Of a DNA stretch of 64,000 bases, positions 40,341-53,600 are shown one piece after another. The position numbers and the translations under genes are program-made. The stretch comes from Campylorhamphus procurvoides (Eukaryota > Chordata > Aves > Passeriformes > Dendrocolaptidae). The stretch spans positions 353,421 to 417,420 of the forward strand of contig WBMV01007388.1 in the NCBI GenBank assembly GCA_013396655.1, given 5' to 3'. Each line of letters begins with the position of its first letter. Position 1 is the first letter of the stretch. Under the pieces are notes generated by a model. The model was not told where the DNA came from and did not search any database. It saw only the letters and a list, made by a program, of their open reading frames with translations.

Positions 40341-41258
40341 AAAATACTGTTTTAGTTAGGCAACAAGATTCTGAGGGATTTGGGGGTTTTCCTTGAGTCT
40401 AAACTGATGGCATTCTTTTTTTGTCCGTCCAACTAATGAACTATTGTAGTCTGGGGGAAAAAAAATCACTGCTCCGTAATTTCAAATTAAACTGTACTGA
40501 TGTTGCAAAATAGGACATTTATAGGTCTCTCAGACTCTATGAGATGCAGACGTGAGGATGGACTCTTTATTTCCCTGCAAGAGCTATAGGCTGGCAAACA
40601 GTAATTGGGCTGAGGATGTCTGTGGGAACTGTAAGTGCCACAGTTTAGATGTTTTCTCACCAAAGCCCACGCCTACTACCACCCCCAAAAGCAAGAGCAC
40701 CCCACAGTTTTGTAAAATTAACTGAATTTGTAATTGGTGTTATTTAAAAGCTTTCCTGGAAGTTTTGGGTCTATCATGTGTAATATTACAGTTATAACAG
40801 AAGTTATTGGTCTACAGACGAGCGAATGCTGCTGAGTTGATTGAATGGCCTTGTTTCATTTGGCCAAAAAGATCACTAATGAAATCCTAGTCAGACATAC
40901 CCATTTTAGAAAAGTATATGGAAACAATTTACTAAATTTCAGCAGCATTTTTTTTTTAAATTCTTTTCTGGCAATGGAAGCTGGGCAAGTTTCCTTGGTG
41001 TTCAAACATTGTCTGGGAAAATTCAAAGGTTATGAAAATGAAATTGGCCACTTTCCTTGTTTGAAGGAATAGTCTCCCATTTTTTGCTTCTTTCCACGTT
41101 TCTGACTCTGATACAGGATTTTCTTGCCTGTACACACCAGTGAGGGGGGGCTGTGTGACGTATTTCTTCTAAATCTGGTAATGCTGCAATGAATTAGGTT
41201 CTTCGTGACATCCTATAAAATCATTACAATGAGTGGCTGGTGAGAGTTGCAAAGCAAT

Positions 41259-41296
41259 CCCTAATCTCCATATAAAACCCTAATCTCCATATGAAA
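41259..41296. repeat. 19-base tandem duplication
   Basis: CCCTAATCTCCATATAAAA is followed immediately by CCCTAATCTCCATATGAAA, differing at one base. This is a small local duplication with no evident function. Confidence 0.93.
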
Positions 41297-42999
41297 CCAG
41301 AGAGAAGGGTTTTTTTCTGATAAAAACCTTGATCTTTTGGGTTTGAGGATGGATGGATGGAGTACCTTCATAGAGGCAGGTTGAGAGGCTGAGACTAGGA
41401 TGGAGCTCCAAGATGAGCTGTCCAGCATGTCACCACGTTAAACCTGACATCATAAACTCTGCAGAGCTGGCCTGGCCCTCTGCTGAATACGATGCTAGAT
41501 AGACGTGAAGCATCTCACTGGCATGGATTTTTTTTCCCCATCAAGTCTTCAGAGAAAGCAGCTATGGAAATGAGCCAAATGTTTTCCTAGCACTGGCCAA
41601 GTTCATGCTGAGTAACTGAGTTGAGGTGTACAAGCCAAATTCATGACTGTTGTAGAGAAATATGTTGAAGACATCTTCTGCTAGCTAGTTCCTAAAGCAT
41701 GAAGGTGATTTTTTTTCTCCTTTTTATAGATTTTGGGGTTATTCTTTAAACATGGTGAAAATGCTATTCGTTCTGTGATAAGGGATGAGGATAACATTAT
41801 TGCACGTGATTAAGATAATGAAATGTTAACAATTTTTTTTCATATGGATGTTAATTGAGGTATGCGTTAGATCTATTTTTTTAATCATTCTGCTTATAAA
41901 AGTTATGAGCTAATGCTGTAAGGAATTTCTGCCTGACTTGTTAAACAAGACTCTTTTCCACTGTTATTTTCCGAAGAAAAAAAAATGGGACTGTTGTATT
42001 TTTCTTAGTGTGTGAGTATTGGTGGACAAAATTTTGCCTTAAAAAGATGTTATCCGAAATACTTTGTTTTACCATTGCCTATGTTTAGGCTTTTGTTGTT
42101 CTAACAGATTTCAATGCATTTGTTTTTGGTTTTGTCAGGTAACCTTTCATGCTGGAGTGGTCATACTGTTACAGTAGGAGACAATAATTAGGAGACAATC
42201 TTTACTAAATCTAAAGTGGTCTTACTTATTTTTCAGCACCTAAATGTGATGCACATTTCTTTCAGGGGTTTTTTAATGCTTTCCTTGCTGAATTTTGAAA
42301 TGTTCATGTTTGCACAAACTTTGTGTCTCGTTTCTAACATAAAAATTCCACCCCTTCATGAACATTGGAGAAAAAAAATTGAAAAGGATGCCAGTGTTCA
42401 GTCTGAGTGCTCAAGTGTACGTTCAAAAGTAAATGTTTTCTGCAACAAGTTCTAAGTGATAGGATCTTTGTTGCTTCACCCATCTACTTTGTGATGATTG
42501 TTTCCACAGAAGCACCTGCAATATTTGCCTAATGTTTGGTGCTGTCTCCTGTGCATGTTCAGTTGCTTCCAGAATCTGTATGGATTGCGTGATTTATCAC
42601 AGAGCAGAATCTGACTGTTGGATAACTGCAGAGTGTATTTTAGCATTGAGAACTTTTGTCTTCTTTTTGTAAGAAATCAGCAACTCTATTTAAAGGAAAT
42701 ATTTTTGGCACTGTTCTGCTTTACTGTGGGACCATTATAAACACATTTTATTTTTGTATTTCCAGAATTCTAATTTAATGATTGAAATAATGGTGACAAA
42801 ATATTCCCATGTCATGAATAAATGAATGTGTGAACTACATCTTCTTAGCTTTCATGTGTTTCCAACCAGCAGAAGCATTGTGTAGTATTTTGTTAGGGAA
42901 AATGTGATCTGCTGCATACAGACTCTTGGAAAGTATGTCTACTTTCTGATTTTCTTTTCCTCTTCTGTTTTTTTAATGTGTGTTTGGGTGTGCAACCAG

Positions 43000-43030
43000 G
43001 AACACTGACTATAGTAGGAAGCTGAAAAAT
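43000..43030 (+). CDS. LIMCH1: LIMCH1 31-base small exon, CH domain part 4
   Basis: The exon is only 31 bases, with a CAACCAG acceptor and GTAAGT donor. Its first base completes the Lys codon from the previous exon, and the remainder encodes NTDYSRKLKN, ending in phase 0. Mammalian LIMCH1, as I recall it, has SLDYSRKLKN at this place, so the exon is conserved except for its first two residues. It is well below the length that ORF scanning detects. The split-codon phases on both sides confirm it. Confidence 0.95.
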
Positions 43031-46000
43031 GTAAGTACATCACTTGGAGTTTGTTCATTGTTTTGGGGGGATTGGGGTTTTTTGTTTGTTTGTTTGTTTG
43101 TGTTTTTTTTTTTTTGTCTGGTTAATCCTGTATTTGGCCTGAGCAAGAATTATGTCAGTAAAAACTGAGTACAGGTGAGTATTGCTGAAAAGTCCTTCTG
43201 AATACAAAGCTAACTGGTTCTGCTGGAAATATAGGTAGAGCTGCTATGGCAAAGCAGCCTTATGATAGAAATAAAATGGAGAGCATTTGTCTCTTCTTAG
43301 ATAAGTATTAAATAATGTGATTTCTGTGCTGTCCAGTGTGCTTTTTACTGGGAATGGTCTGACTTGCCCACAAAGCAACCCTTTTGTAGCCCTTCATGAA
43401 TATATAGGCAAAAAGTACATTTGTGCAAAGCATTTAAAATGAAGTAAAATGATCATTAGATCTGGATGCAAGTCTCTGCTCTCAGGTTTGCTAGCTTTCT
43501 CATTGTTCTTCCAAATAAATGGTGTTTTCGCAGAAAGACTATTCCCATGTAACTTCAATTTTTTGCTAACTTAAACTAATGGCAATGCTAGTGGATCCTG
43601 TAAGTGTTAACTGGAAAACAGAAGGTCTAAACTTTGCTGGTCTCAGAGTTAATTATTCTTTTAAAACCTAGCAAGCTGTCTGTCCTTAGCTGTAAACTGG
43701 TAGAAATTCGATTTTGTATTTGGCTCACATCCCTAAAAATTGATCAAAAATGAAAAGATCTGTACCTAGTAACTTTGCAAGCCAGTAGTCATGACTGGGG
43801 GTAATAAAATACCAAACCAAACAAAAACACCCCCTTCCCCAAATTATCCTGTCTTTCCCATCATCAGTAGAGTATTATCTTCTGCTCTCAACACACAAAG
43901 TTTTAGGGGAAGAGTTCAGCTTTGGTATTTCAGTACTCTTGTGGACACTAGCTAAATATCATTGCACAGATGTATTGTTTTGAAGATAAAATTTCAAAAG
44001 TATCCTTCATGACGTGGTCCTAAGGAATATATGCTTTCCAGGTATATGATCCTGCAGCCTCGGCTGGCAGCCAGTTGGAATTGCTTGCAAATGTGAAATT
44101 ATTCATTATTTCCCACCCCCACCCCTCAATAAAGAAAGGAAGAAGAAAGAAAGTCATTAAATGCTAGTAGAAAAAAATAAAAATAGCACATCCTTCATCA
44201 GTGAACTGAATGGCAAAATTAATTGGACAGTTTCCTGGTTGCTGGAAATACTATATTTGCAAGTGTTTTCATTTAACTTGAGAACATGAACTGTAAGCAT
44301 TCTTTGCATAAATTTGTCAAGTAGTACTGATTGAAGGAAAACAGCTCAGATAAAGGTTGTTTCAAGACAAAAAAAAATCTGTTCTAATGAAACCACCTCC
44401 TTTCACTCAGCACAGTAGTATTGATTTAGTGATACTATTTATAAACTAAAGAAAACCAGAAACTATTTATATATAAAAAACATATTTTGCATTATGCACC
44501 ACAGTTGGTTTGGACAGAGGATCTGTATGACACACGCTGTATCCTTTTCTGGCAGGCTCTCAACCGTAGTGCTGCATAATTTTGGACATCACACTTAAAT
44601 GAAAAATGGGGATGCTAGAGCAAGTTGATGAGAAAAGTCCAGCATATATTGGTGAGGAGGAAGCCCTGAAGGAATGTGGGAACCTGTTTTAGGGAAGAAG
44701 AGCCTGAGAGGTGTCGGTTCCCAGTGCCCAGTTGGGATTTTTGCTAGTCTTATTTTCTTTAGTTCTCTATATAGTATGAAGTATATGGCCCTGAACCATC
44801 AAAACATAAAATACTATATTTCAGTTTACGTAGCTTTTTTGATACGTTAATGGCAACTGTTGTTTATTATTGTTTGTACATCTTTTCCACATCAAAATAT
44901 TTCCTGTTTGTTCTACAGTTAAATATTTTGCAATGTCACAGATTTTGCCAAAATAATGGGCATTAAATGAGAAAAAGCCCTGAGTTCTGAGGTGATTGTT
45001 CTGATTATGATTTTTAACCAGTGCAGAACACTGAATTGAATTGCCTTTGATGATCAATTTCCAGTCCAAATTGCTGCTGCACAGGTACCATTAAAGACAT
45101 TGCTTTTAGAGGAGGGATATGTGAGTGCAGAGAAGGACCTTCTTGGCATGGTATAAACATCAGCGTTTTTGGAGATGTTGGATTTTACCATCCTAAGCAT
45201 CTTAATTTCTCCTTTTCCTAAAACACATGCAACACCAGTGGAGTCAGGTCAGATTTCTTTGCTACCTGAGGGAGTGAAAGAGTAAATAAACACTTGCAAA
45301 AGCAATTCTTGGTCTTTTTTCCCCACTAGTTTTGAAGAGACTTTTGAGTTATGAAGAGGTATCAACTCAACTTCAATGAAACCACTAACTCTTTCCCTTA
45401 TAGTCTGATAGAAACAACAAGATGCTCATAACTTTTGATTAATTTTTATTTATTAATCTTCTTTATTAAGCTTTTCTTAAGCTAGCAAAAGCCTAGAAGT
45501 AAGTGTTCCTGTATCATTTGGTTAATTATATTAGGATGATTAAAAATGGAACTCTTTTCTCTGTCCTTGAAATAGACAGGCACGCTTTCGACATGTTTTT
45601 AGTCAGGCACTCATTTGAGATGTTTTGTTTATTCCATTGGTCTTAACAGTTTTAATTAACAACTACTAGTATTAGTACCCTTTAGGGATTTTTTTCCTTT
45701 TGGATTTACAAACAGATATGTTTTCTAGACAGTTTCAAATGTAGTTGTCTAGTTTTTCTATTTAGATTAATTTTTTCTGTTAATTTTCCAGGCAGACATG
45801 GGAGTTTTATTATTTTTATTAAAAATACCAGGGAGATGATGTGCTAAGTTACATATTTTGTAGGACCGTTGAAATTTTCATAGTTATCTGATGTATATGT
45901 TTAACCTTTGACAGATGCTTCCTTTCCATTCTTTTTTATAACAAAATCTTGTGCCACTCTGCAGTTTAGAATAAATGAGGGATGCTGAAGGGAAGTGAAT

Positions 46001-46053
46001 TTAGCTAAGTGACTGTGTAGATGGCTTCAATTATTTCTTATTAACTTCTGCAG
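43031..46053 (+). other. LIMCH1: LIMCH1 intron, 3.0 kb
   Basis: The intron runs from GTAAGT to the TTAACTTCTGCAG acceptor. A TTTG-type simple repeat and T-run lie at 43078-43115. I see no coding sequence or clear transposon otherwise. Confidence 0.88.
43078..43115. repeat. (TTTG)n and poly-T tract
   Basis: Several TTTG units are followed by a T-run of about 12 bases, 50 bases into the intron after the 31-base exon. This U-rich, GU-containing sequence near a donor could bind TIA-1- or CELF-type factors, but that is only inference. Confidence 0.85.
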
Positions 46054-46164
46054 GTATTAGTCACCATTTATTGGCTAGGGAAAGTGGCAAACAGCTGCGC
46101 ATCATACAGTGGATCAACCCTGAACCTGAAGGAGTTTGAAGGTTTCCTGGCACAAATGAGAAAG
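46054..46164 (+). CDS. LIMCH1: LIMCH1 exon, end of CH domain
   Basis: This 111-base exon (37 codons, phase 0 at both ends) lies between CTTCTGCAG and GTATCT. It encodes [20 protein letters not shown] and then [17 protein letters not shown]. The [10 protein letters not shown] and LNLKEFEG motifs form the last helices of the CH domain and match LIMCH1. This completes about 130 residues of CH domain spread over five exons in 43 kb. The Met at 46156-46158 is the first in-frame ATG downstream of the CpG patch, so it could start a protein without the CH domain. An out-of-frame ATG made at the splice junction just before this exon is closed two codons later by TAG. The GTATCT donor is weaker than the others. 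Confidence 0.96.
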
Positions 46165-49100
46165 GTATCTTTTTGTTATGTTTTGGGAATGGAAATTCAG
46201 TTCAAGTTATTAGTCCCATAAATAAACTGTTGCTAAATATGAGAGACATGGGAGGCTGGAGTTTCTATGTTTTGGTGTGAAGCTGAGACTCAAAAGTAAG
46301 GTGGCAGACTCACAAGAGCAGGAGTTTTTTCTTCTTTAAAACATTCAGTCTCATGGCCAGCTCTTTTGGTTTTATGTTGCAACATAAAGCATCAAACCAA
46401 AGAATCTAAATAAAGCTGAAGGGGAGGAGGAGATTATGTTTCACCAAGGGCATAGTTATGATAAATCTGTGTTTTGCCAAGCTCTAAATTCTGGCTGAAA
46501 TTGTATTTGGTGGTTTATGATGAGCTGAGCTTTGTTGGAAGGGAAAAGTTGAGATTGTTGCGTGGTGGTTTGGGGACTTTTGGTTGACCATTCCAGCATG
46601 CCCTGAATCTTGACATCAGACGTTTAACCTCATGATCAATTTAATGGTTAGTGTTGATAGCCAAGCATTCATTTTGTGGGGATGGAAGGGGCAAGGAGCA
46701 GGCCTATAAGAAGATGGCAGCACCATGTGTTAGCATTTCATGTGTTGGATGTGATGCTCATGAAAGGCCATGAAGATATGTTCTCCAGTCCACAGAGAAC
46801 TTTGTTGCCTGCATTTGCTCCCCCTCTCATGTAACAGCCACAACACCATAGGCAGTGGGGTTTGGGGACCATGACAGAATCTCTGGACTTCGCTTTCCTT
46901 GAGCTCTGTGCTGCTGCATCTGCACCAGCTGCAGCTCCCCATTCTAGGATCTCACAGGGCCAGCACCAGATTGCCACTGGAGAGGAAGAAATACTTGGCT
47001 GACTGATAGCAGTTTCTATACCCTGGTGTGACCAGAGAACCTTAACTAGATAGGTAAAATCCCTGTTTATGACCCCAGGTCCTGTGAAAAAGCAGGTAGA
47101 AATAGAGAGGAAAAGAGAACATCTTACTTCTCTGGAGAAGTTTATTTTAGTCTTCATTTTAATGACCTGCACTAATCACTTGGGACTTTGGCACTTGTAA
47201 GTGATATAACTGAGCCAAAGCAATAAAAAAATGAAGTTAATACTTGAGTTGTTTATAAATAGAAGATGCAGGGAAGGAGCAGTCTGTACTTCAAAGAGTC
47301 TGAAAGGTGAAACAAAGCCAAACAAGGGAGCTAGCACAGAAAAATTGCCAATGTGCAGGTTGTTATAATGTTAGCGCTGCCTGGTGTCCTCGTTCATTTT
47401 TTAATGTTTTATCTCATACCATGAGGCTCCTCTTTTTCCAGGTGATATTTACCCATGAAACTAATCATCAGAGCATTTTGGAGGTCCTATCTTGAGCCCT
47501 TTTGCGGGATGAGGTAGGCTGGGGCTGAAAGGCAGTGTTTTCCAGGAAGCTGATGGTCATGGAGTGCCTGGCTGGGCATTGCAGAGCACTGTGAATCAAG
47601 GCCAAAGGCAAGAGGCCGGGACATGTTGAAACTGGGAGAAGACTAGATATCTCATAAAAGCTGAATGCTATATACTCTTTTAATGCATAAGCAGAGCACT
47701 TTGTCATCCTGAAAAAATCCTGTTTAGGTGATGCTGTTATGAGGGCCATTGGCAACTTCTTTTGAGGTCACCTCCCTACTCCTGTACCCCTGCAGTGTTT
47801 CCCACTGGCAGTTGTGGGCTTTTCTGTTACTGCATTTGAAGAGGATTTGGTTGTAAAATAGAACATGTTAATCACGCTGTGCAACGCTCTGATGTTCTTT
47901 ATAACTGAGCTCGAGTGATGAAAAGACACTTTATCACATTCTCTACTGGCATTTTTTCCACAGAATTTAATAACTAAATCGACCATAAATTCAGTCTGGT
48001 TTAGTTTTTCTGTTGTAAATCTCTCTGCCCTCCTTTTTTAATGAGCAAATCAAAAGACAGCTCCAATGTAAGTTGTCTCAGGCTCATCTTTTTTTACTTC
48101 TCATACTGAAAGGGCTATTCATTTCTAATTTTATTCATGCTACTCTGTTTTTAATTTCGTTAACTGAGTATTCATTTTTCTTCTAAACTAGAAATTCACT
48201 ATGACATGGCTTTTTTATTATGTTTAGTGGGTGGAGCTTCCTGGAAAAATGTATCTTATATTTGGCAATCATGTTTTTACTGCCACTCGGTGACGTACTA
48301 TGTCTTTAATTAGATAATATGAAAGGCTGATGTGCTGTTGTGTGTCATGCTGTGGTGTTATCAGTCCCACAGATAACCACTTTCCCATTGGTAGCATTTG
48401 GGAGATGACGTTTGTTCAAGGCAGGACAAGTACCCATATGTGTCATGGCATTGTGTTGGGAGAGTATCTTATCCAAGGGGAAGGCTGTAGAGAATATGTT
48501 TACAGAAGTCTAGGATCCTATCCTGGTGCCTGCTTCCTAATTCCTAGTGAGTGACATGCAAAATTAGCATCAACAGGCCTTTGAAAGTAGGGTCTGCAGA
48601 ACTCATTAGTTTACAATTGGACTGCTTTCAAACTTTGGTAGATAGTGAATGCAGACTGGGGCTTTTTGCCCAAGTTTATGTCCCGGTAGCTGCTGAGCTG
48701 TTCTGTGTCATTCAAATACAGTAATTTAGGGAAATGGAAATGTACCTAAAGATTAAGAATAGCTGATTGGTATGAAGGGATGAGCAGATTTAGGGAGTTT
48801 GGATTTTTAAAAAGATTTTTGGATCATGTCACAAACAGGATTTTGCTAGGGTTTTTAGATTTATTCTTGGATGTGTAATTAATGAAGATTTCAGAGAGAC
48901 AGATCTTTGTTGTCTATTGTTTCTATCAGTATTTTACTTTACTAAGCAGAACTGAAGAAGGAAATTACATAGGATTCAATTACAACTTTGTTAGATGCAT
49001 TTTATTTGTTCTTAGAAAATATTTTCACTGCTATTTGCAGTGAGGTTACTTAGTGGCATTACCACAGTTCAGCTTGGCCTTAGGAGACCTTTGCCACTGC

Positions 49101-50444
49101 CTTTAATGTGGTATTTTGGCAGATTAGTAGTGAGTGGCACTAATTAAGCCTTCTTCCTGAAAAGTTTGCAGGACATTTGGTCTGATCTCTCAATCTCACT
49201 CCAAGCCTCCCTCTTTTTCATCATGGAAGTGTTGCTGAATTATTGTAGGGCTCGCCTCCCTTCATCACTTTTCCAGCAAACCTGCTTTCATGTGGAGGTG
49301 GCCTTCCATAGAATACTGTGATATTCCTGACTGATCTTCTCATTGGTGATACTAGTGATGGGTAAACCCTTAGCAGTGAAGACAGTGGGAGCTGTGCTCA
49401 ACATAGCCATTGTGATTCAGCTAATGGTAAGCAGGGGGTACTTCTTAATTAGGAATTAATATTCAAATGCTTCTGGAAAAAAAAAATCATCACATTCCAG
49501 ACTCTTTGGGTCACAAAATGTCAGTCTGATAATGGCACCCACAGCTTTGACTTTACTTACTGTCGGGGGAGAAAAAACCAGATTTATCTTTGAGTAAACT
49601 TAGTTATTTTTGTTTTTCCTCAGTCTGTACAATTGTCATTAATGTTAGGACACTCTCTAAAACAAGGGATTTATTATAATGCAAGGATGAGGATGCCTTC
49701 TATTGACCTTTCCCTCTGCTGGAGTTTCAGTGTTTTAGTATGTGCTGCTTGCACTGGAAAGAATTTATAATCACAGGGCTGTCAAAGACAACCATTGTTC
49801 TCCCTGCTCTGAACATGTGGGTCAGCTACAAGTGCTTTCAAATCCCCCAGAGCCAGGAGCTGGCAAAGAGTAAAGAGCACAACTGAATTCTTCTGAGGCA
49901 TCGGGAAAAGCATTTTGCATATTTTTCATTGCTGATTGCTTGAGAAAGACATCCCTCTTTCATAACAGGAATTTCTCTTCAAGGTAGAGGGAGGCTGGGG
50001 CACACTGCTTTATTATTTTGCTGAGCTGAAACAGCAACAACAAATGCTGTCTGCTGGTGTCCTGGCCAGATACAATAGATGGGCAAGGGGAGGGGGGAAT
50101 CTTTTGGAAAGCAGCAGACTTAAACCTGATGCAGGCACGATGTTAAAATTGTAGTGCCTCTGCCTGTGCCATGGACTGTGGACGACAAGTCAAGTTTCAG
50201 GTTACTTTCATTTTTGATCAGTTTATTAACTGTCCTATTGGAACTTTTTCTCAGTTTGTTGTACTAATCTAGTGAGAGCGGTTTCTTGTTAATCAGCATA
50301 AAATTGGGATTTTATTGCAAGCTTGCACTTTTGTTTTGAAGGGAAGAAGGGGCAAAAATCAAAGAAACCCTTTTTTGGGGAGGAGATTTTTAGTATTTGG
50401 AAAGATGGTTTGCTGTCTGATGTGTAATGGATATTTCCACGTAG
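46165..50444 (+). other. LIMCH1: LIMCH1 intron, 4.3 kb
   Basis: The intron is bounded by GTATCT and a TATTTCCACGTAG acceptor. It holds scattered short open frames on both strands without recognisable products. I see no named repeat. Confidence 0.87.
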
Positions 50445-50640
50445 GAGACGGAGGATATTGAGAGCCCAAAGCGCAGCATTCGTGACAGTGGCTATATAGA
50501 CTGCTGGGACTCTGAACGCAGTGATTCTCTCTCCCCACCTCGCCACGGCAGAGATGATTCTTTTGACAGTCTGGACTCCTTTGGCTCCCGCTCCCAGCAG
50601 ACACCATCTCCAGATGTAGTGCTTAGAGGGAGCAGTGATG
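50445..50640 (+). CDS. LIMCH1: LIMCH1 exon, Ser-rich linker after CH domain
   Basis: This 196-base exon starts in phase 0 and ends one base into a Gly codon before GTAAGT. It encodes [20 protein letters not shown], then a [20 protein letters not shown] stretch and a [20 protein letters not shown] region ending in RGSSD. This segment is very highly conserved in LIMCH1. It is acidic and serine-rich with SP and RxxS-type sites, so it is probably disordered and phosphorylated. The LMO7 equivalent keeps only the outline (RDSGY, PPRH, DSF-SLDS-GSRS). The exon follows the CH domain directly, as in the mammalian gene. Confidence 0.97.
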
Positions 50641-53600
50641 GTAAGTACCAGTCACAGTGGGGCACATGAATAATGTTGTGACATAGAAGCAAAGTTTCTG
50701 GAATAAATGTGCCGTTCAGAAGCTGGATACTGCCTCTGAATCGGGATAAGCCAGTGGGAGAACTTCTCTGTGAATGCTGATTTGTGCTCTCTGAGGTGCA
50801 GATGACTTTGCCAAAAACTTACCTGAAATCTGTCTCAGGATAGCATAGTATTGGAATATGAGGTACATCACTGCAATGTAATTTTATGATGGGAAGAGTG
50901 TTTTTCTGGGTTACAGTGTAAGAGGATGTTATACAGACTCATTTTAACTTACAAACCAGGCTAGAGAAAAAAATAAGATTACAGGAACAAGGAAAACACT
51001 GAAGTGAATAAAATGTTTGCTCTAGTAAACTCTGGGTAGATAAATGACATAGAAGTATCTTGTCTGATACTTGACAAAGTTTTGAAATCTGATGTACAGC
51101 ACTCTGCCAAATGTCTTATTTGTTTTCATAATCTTTAGAAAATTGGGTAAATTAATAGCTCCCAGCATCAAAGCTGTGGCCACCTTTGTACACGTTTGTG
51201 CAAAGACATGCAGCTCTAGGTGTACAGAAGGGGTGCTGCTTTTCTGCCCTTCTTTTCTGATTCCCAGAGGTTTCCAGGTGCTTGTAAATACAGCATGCTG
51301 GATGAAGAAGGATTTGCTCAGGGTAGGTGTGGAGCATGCACTTAGGCTACCTGCCATGAGCAGGATTCTGGTTCAGGGCGAAAGGATGCATGATTGAGGC
51401 TCTCTCTGCACAGTTACATTTGTGAGATAGGTAAGTCAAACTTCATCATTAGATGAAACTGTGTTGCAAATATGAATCTTCTCCTTAGTAATGTTATTTA
51501 TTTAATAAAAAAAAGGAGGAACCAGATGTTCATACTGCTTTTGGCAGTATGAAAGAAACTGGTGCTAATCATAACAGGACACATGAGAGATTTCCTGAGG
51601 TGATGGGGAACTCCCTTAGAACTGGAAAACTGGCAGGGAGAGCTGGTATCACGGTAGAATTATGAAAGAGCTGTGGGGAAATCAGGGTTAAGATCTGCTT
51701 TGCTGCTCTGAGTGGCCTTTGGTATTTGGACTGTTACTGACTGGCCATTCAGAACCAGCTACTGGGGCTCATTCCCTGAAACAGCCTCATGACCCCTCAG
51801 ACACTGAGCAGAGCACAGGCTCCACATTATAAAATGTTTTCCTGCCTTCCCAAGTGAGACAAGTGTGTTGGCAAATAGGAACACCTCTTGCTCTGTCCTG
51901 GGTGCTCGAGGCATATCCAGTGTCCCTGCTTGCTTGGAGGTAGTAGACAGTGAGTTCCATGTGTCCTGTAGCTGCTTTCTTTCAACTTTTGCTGTATTAG
52001 CAGATTTTAGAAAAGTTTTGTGATTGCTTGCCATAGCTAAGACATACTGTCTTGTTGCATTCTTGAGTCTGTAAGAAACACAAAATAAGATGAAAGCATA
52101 CAAAGCTTGTTCTTAATAATTAGTTTTAACCATATCCAGGGTGCGTGCAAATGCTGTGTGCACACGTGTGACTTATCTAGCCAGCACTTTCTAATGTGTC
52201 CCATATTCCCTGCTTACAGCTGACATAATTTCACAGCTGTCTCCTCCAACACTTGCAGGTGAGGTGTAACTTGGCTGACCTCTTTTATGTTGAACCTCTT
52301 CCTGTGGCCCCAACAGGCCAGTGTTTCACTCAGCTGCATGTAGTTTTTGATAGAAATAATTTATATTGGACTCGATGATCTTAGAGGTCTTTTCCAACCT
52401 GAATGATTCCATGATTCTATATGCAAAGCTGGATGGAGGAAAAGGTTCTGATTTCCTTACTTCTTTCTCCATTCAAATAGGAGCTTTATAAACCAAATAA
52501 TATCGTAAACTAAAACTGTCATTCCTTCTACTCCTAGAAGAAAAGAAAATAATGGAGATAATTTAAATGATGCTAAGGTGATGAGTAGTTTAGGTGGAAG
52601 CAGTAAAAAATACTACCTTCCCAAATTCCATCTGTAATTAGTTTCACTGTTGAGGAACTGCTCTGGTGTCCTATGCAGATCCTGTTCTTTGGCAAAAAGC
52701 AAACAAAACCAGTGGTAGAATAGAGTAGTTTATTTAAAACACAGTAGCATTGCAGACTGACCTGCCTTTTGACTTGCCAGTAATTCCTCTGCTTGGCCAG
52801 TAGTTGTGTATGGATCCTTGTATGAAGGATCATGTGGAAACTTTTTGCTGCTGCTTCTGCTTGGAAACGTAGAACAACAAAGTTAAGGTTATAAATGTAG
52901 AGCAAAGTTGCATCTTCCATTCCGTACTTTCGGCTTCCAGTACTTTTTTTTGCAAATTTGAGCTGAAAATAATTTCATGAGTAAAATATGAATAATTAAA
53001 GAAGCTGTTTGTCTTTGAAGTACTCAGCTTGGGGATGCTGCTAGGCACATCAGTAATGAGAGAGAGGAATGTGTTCTAGTTCCTCTGCTGCTGTGGCTAT
53101 CTATTCCAGCATTTCTGTCTGCCAGTTCAAGACTGATTTTCATGTGATACAAAAATAGACACCAGAACAAAGTAAAAAGCAAATAGTACAAATAACAGTA
53201 AGGGATCTTTTCGTTTTCTTTTCGATCCTCTGTGCCCTGCTCAGTCTTCAAACCTCAGATATCCTCAGGTACCCGTGGTTCTTTGATCGTATCTCCACTT
53301 TTTATTTAGACATAGACTCAGGTTACCACTCATATGCTAGTTATCATAAGCTGTTAATGAAAATTGTTCAAGCAAAAGATTACTGGCAAAAAAAGCGCAT
53401 TGTGATTCTTGTCTAACTCATTCATTTCCATTGTGTCATGTCTTTTCTTACTGTTCCCTTTCACTCTTCATCTCTCTCCAAGCAAACGATTAATAACTCA
53501 ATCTGCTGTAAAAGCTCTTTGTAAATAACATTCCTGGCATGTCTAGATCTCTTTTCCTTCCCCCACTTTGAATTATACACAAGCTACTTGTGATTTTTAT

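Larger units (their letters stand above)
39979..42999 (+). other. LIMCH1: LIMCH1 intron, 3.0 kb
   Basis: The intron is bounded by a GTAAGT donor and a TGTGCAACCAG acceptor. It holds a CR1 tail (40213-40340) and a 19-base tandem duplication (41259-41296). I see no coding sequence. Confidence 0.88.

Noticed and set aside
44590..44720. Segment faintly like an old LINE (GATGCTAGAGCAAG...AGGAAGCCCTG)
   Set aside because: Similarity is too weak to name a family by eye; RepeatMasker would decide.
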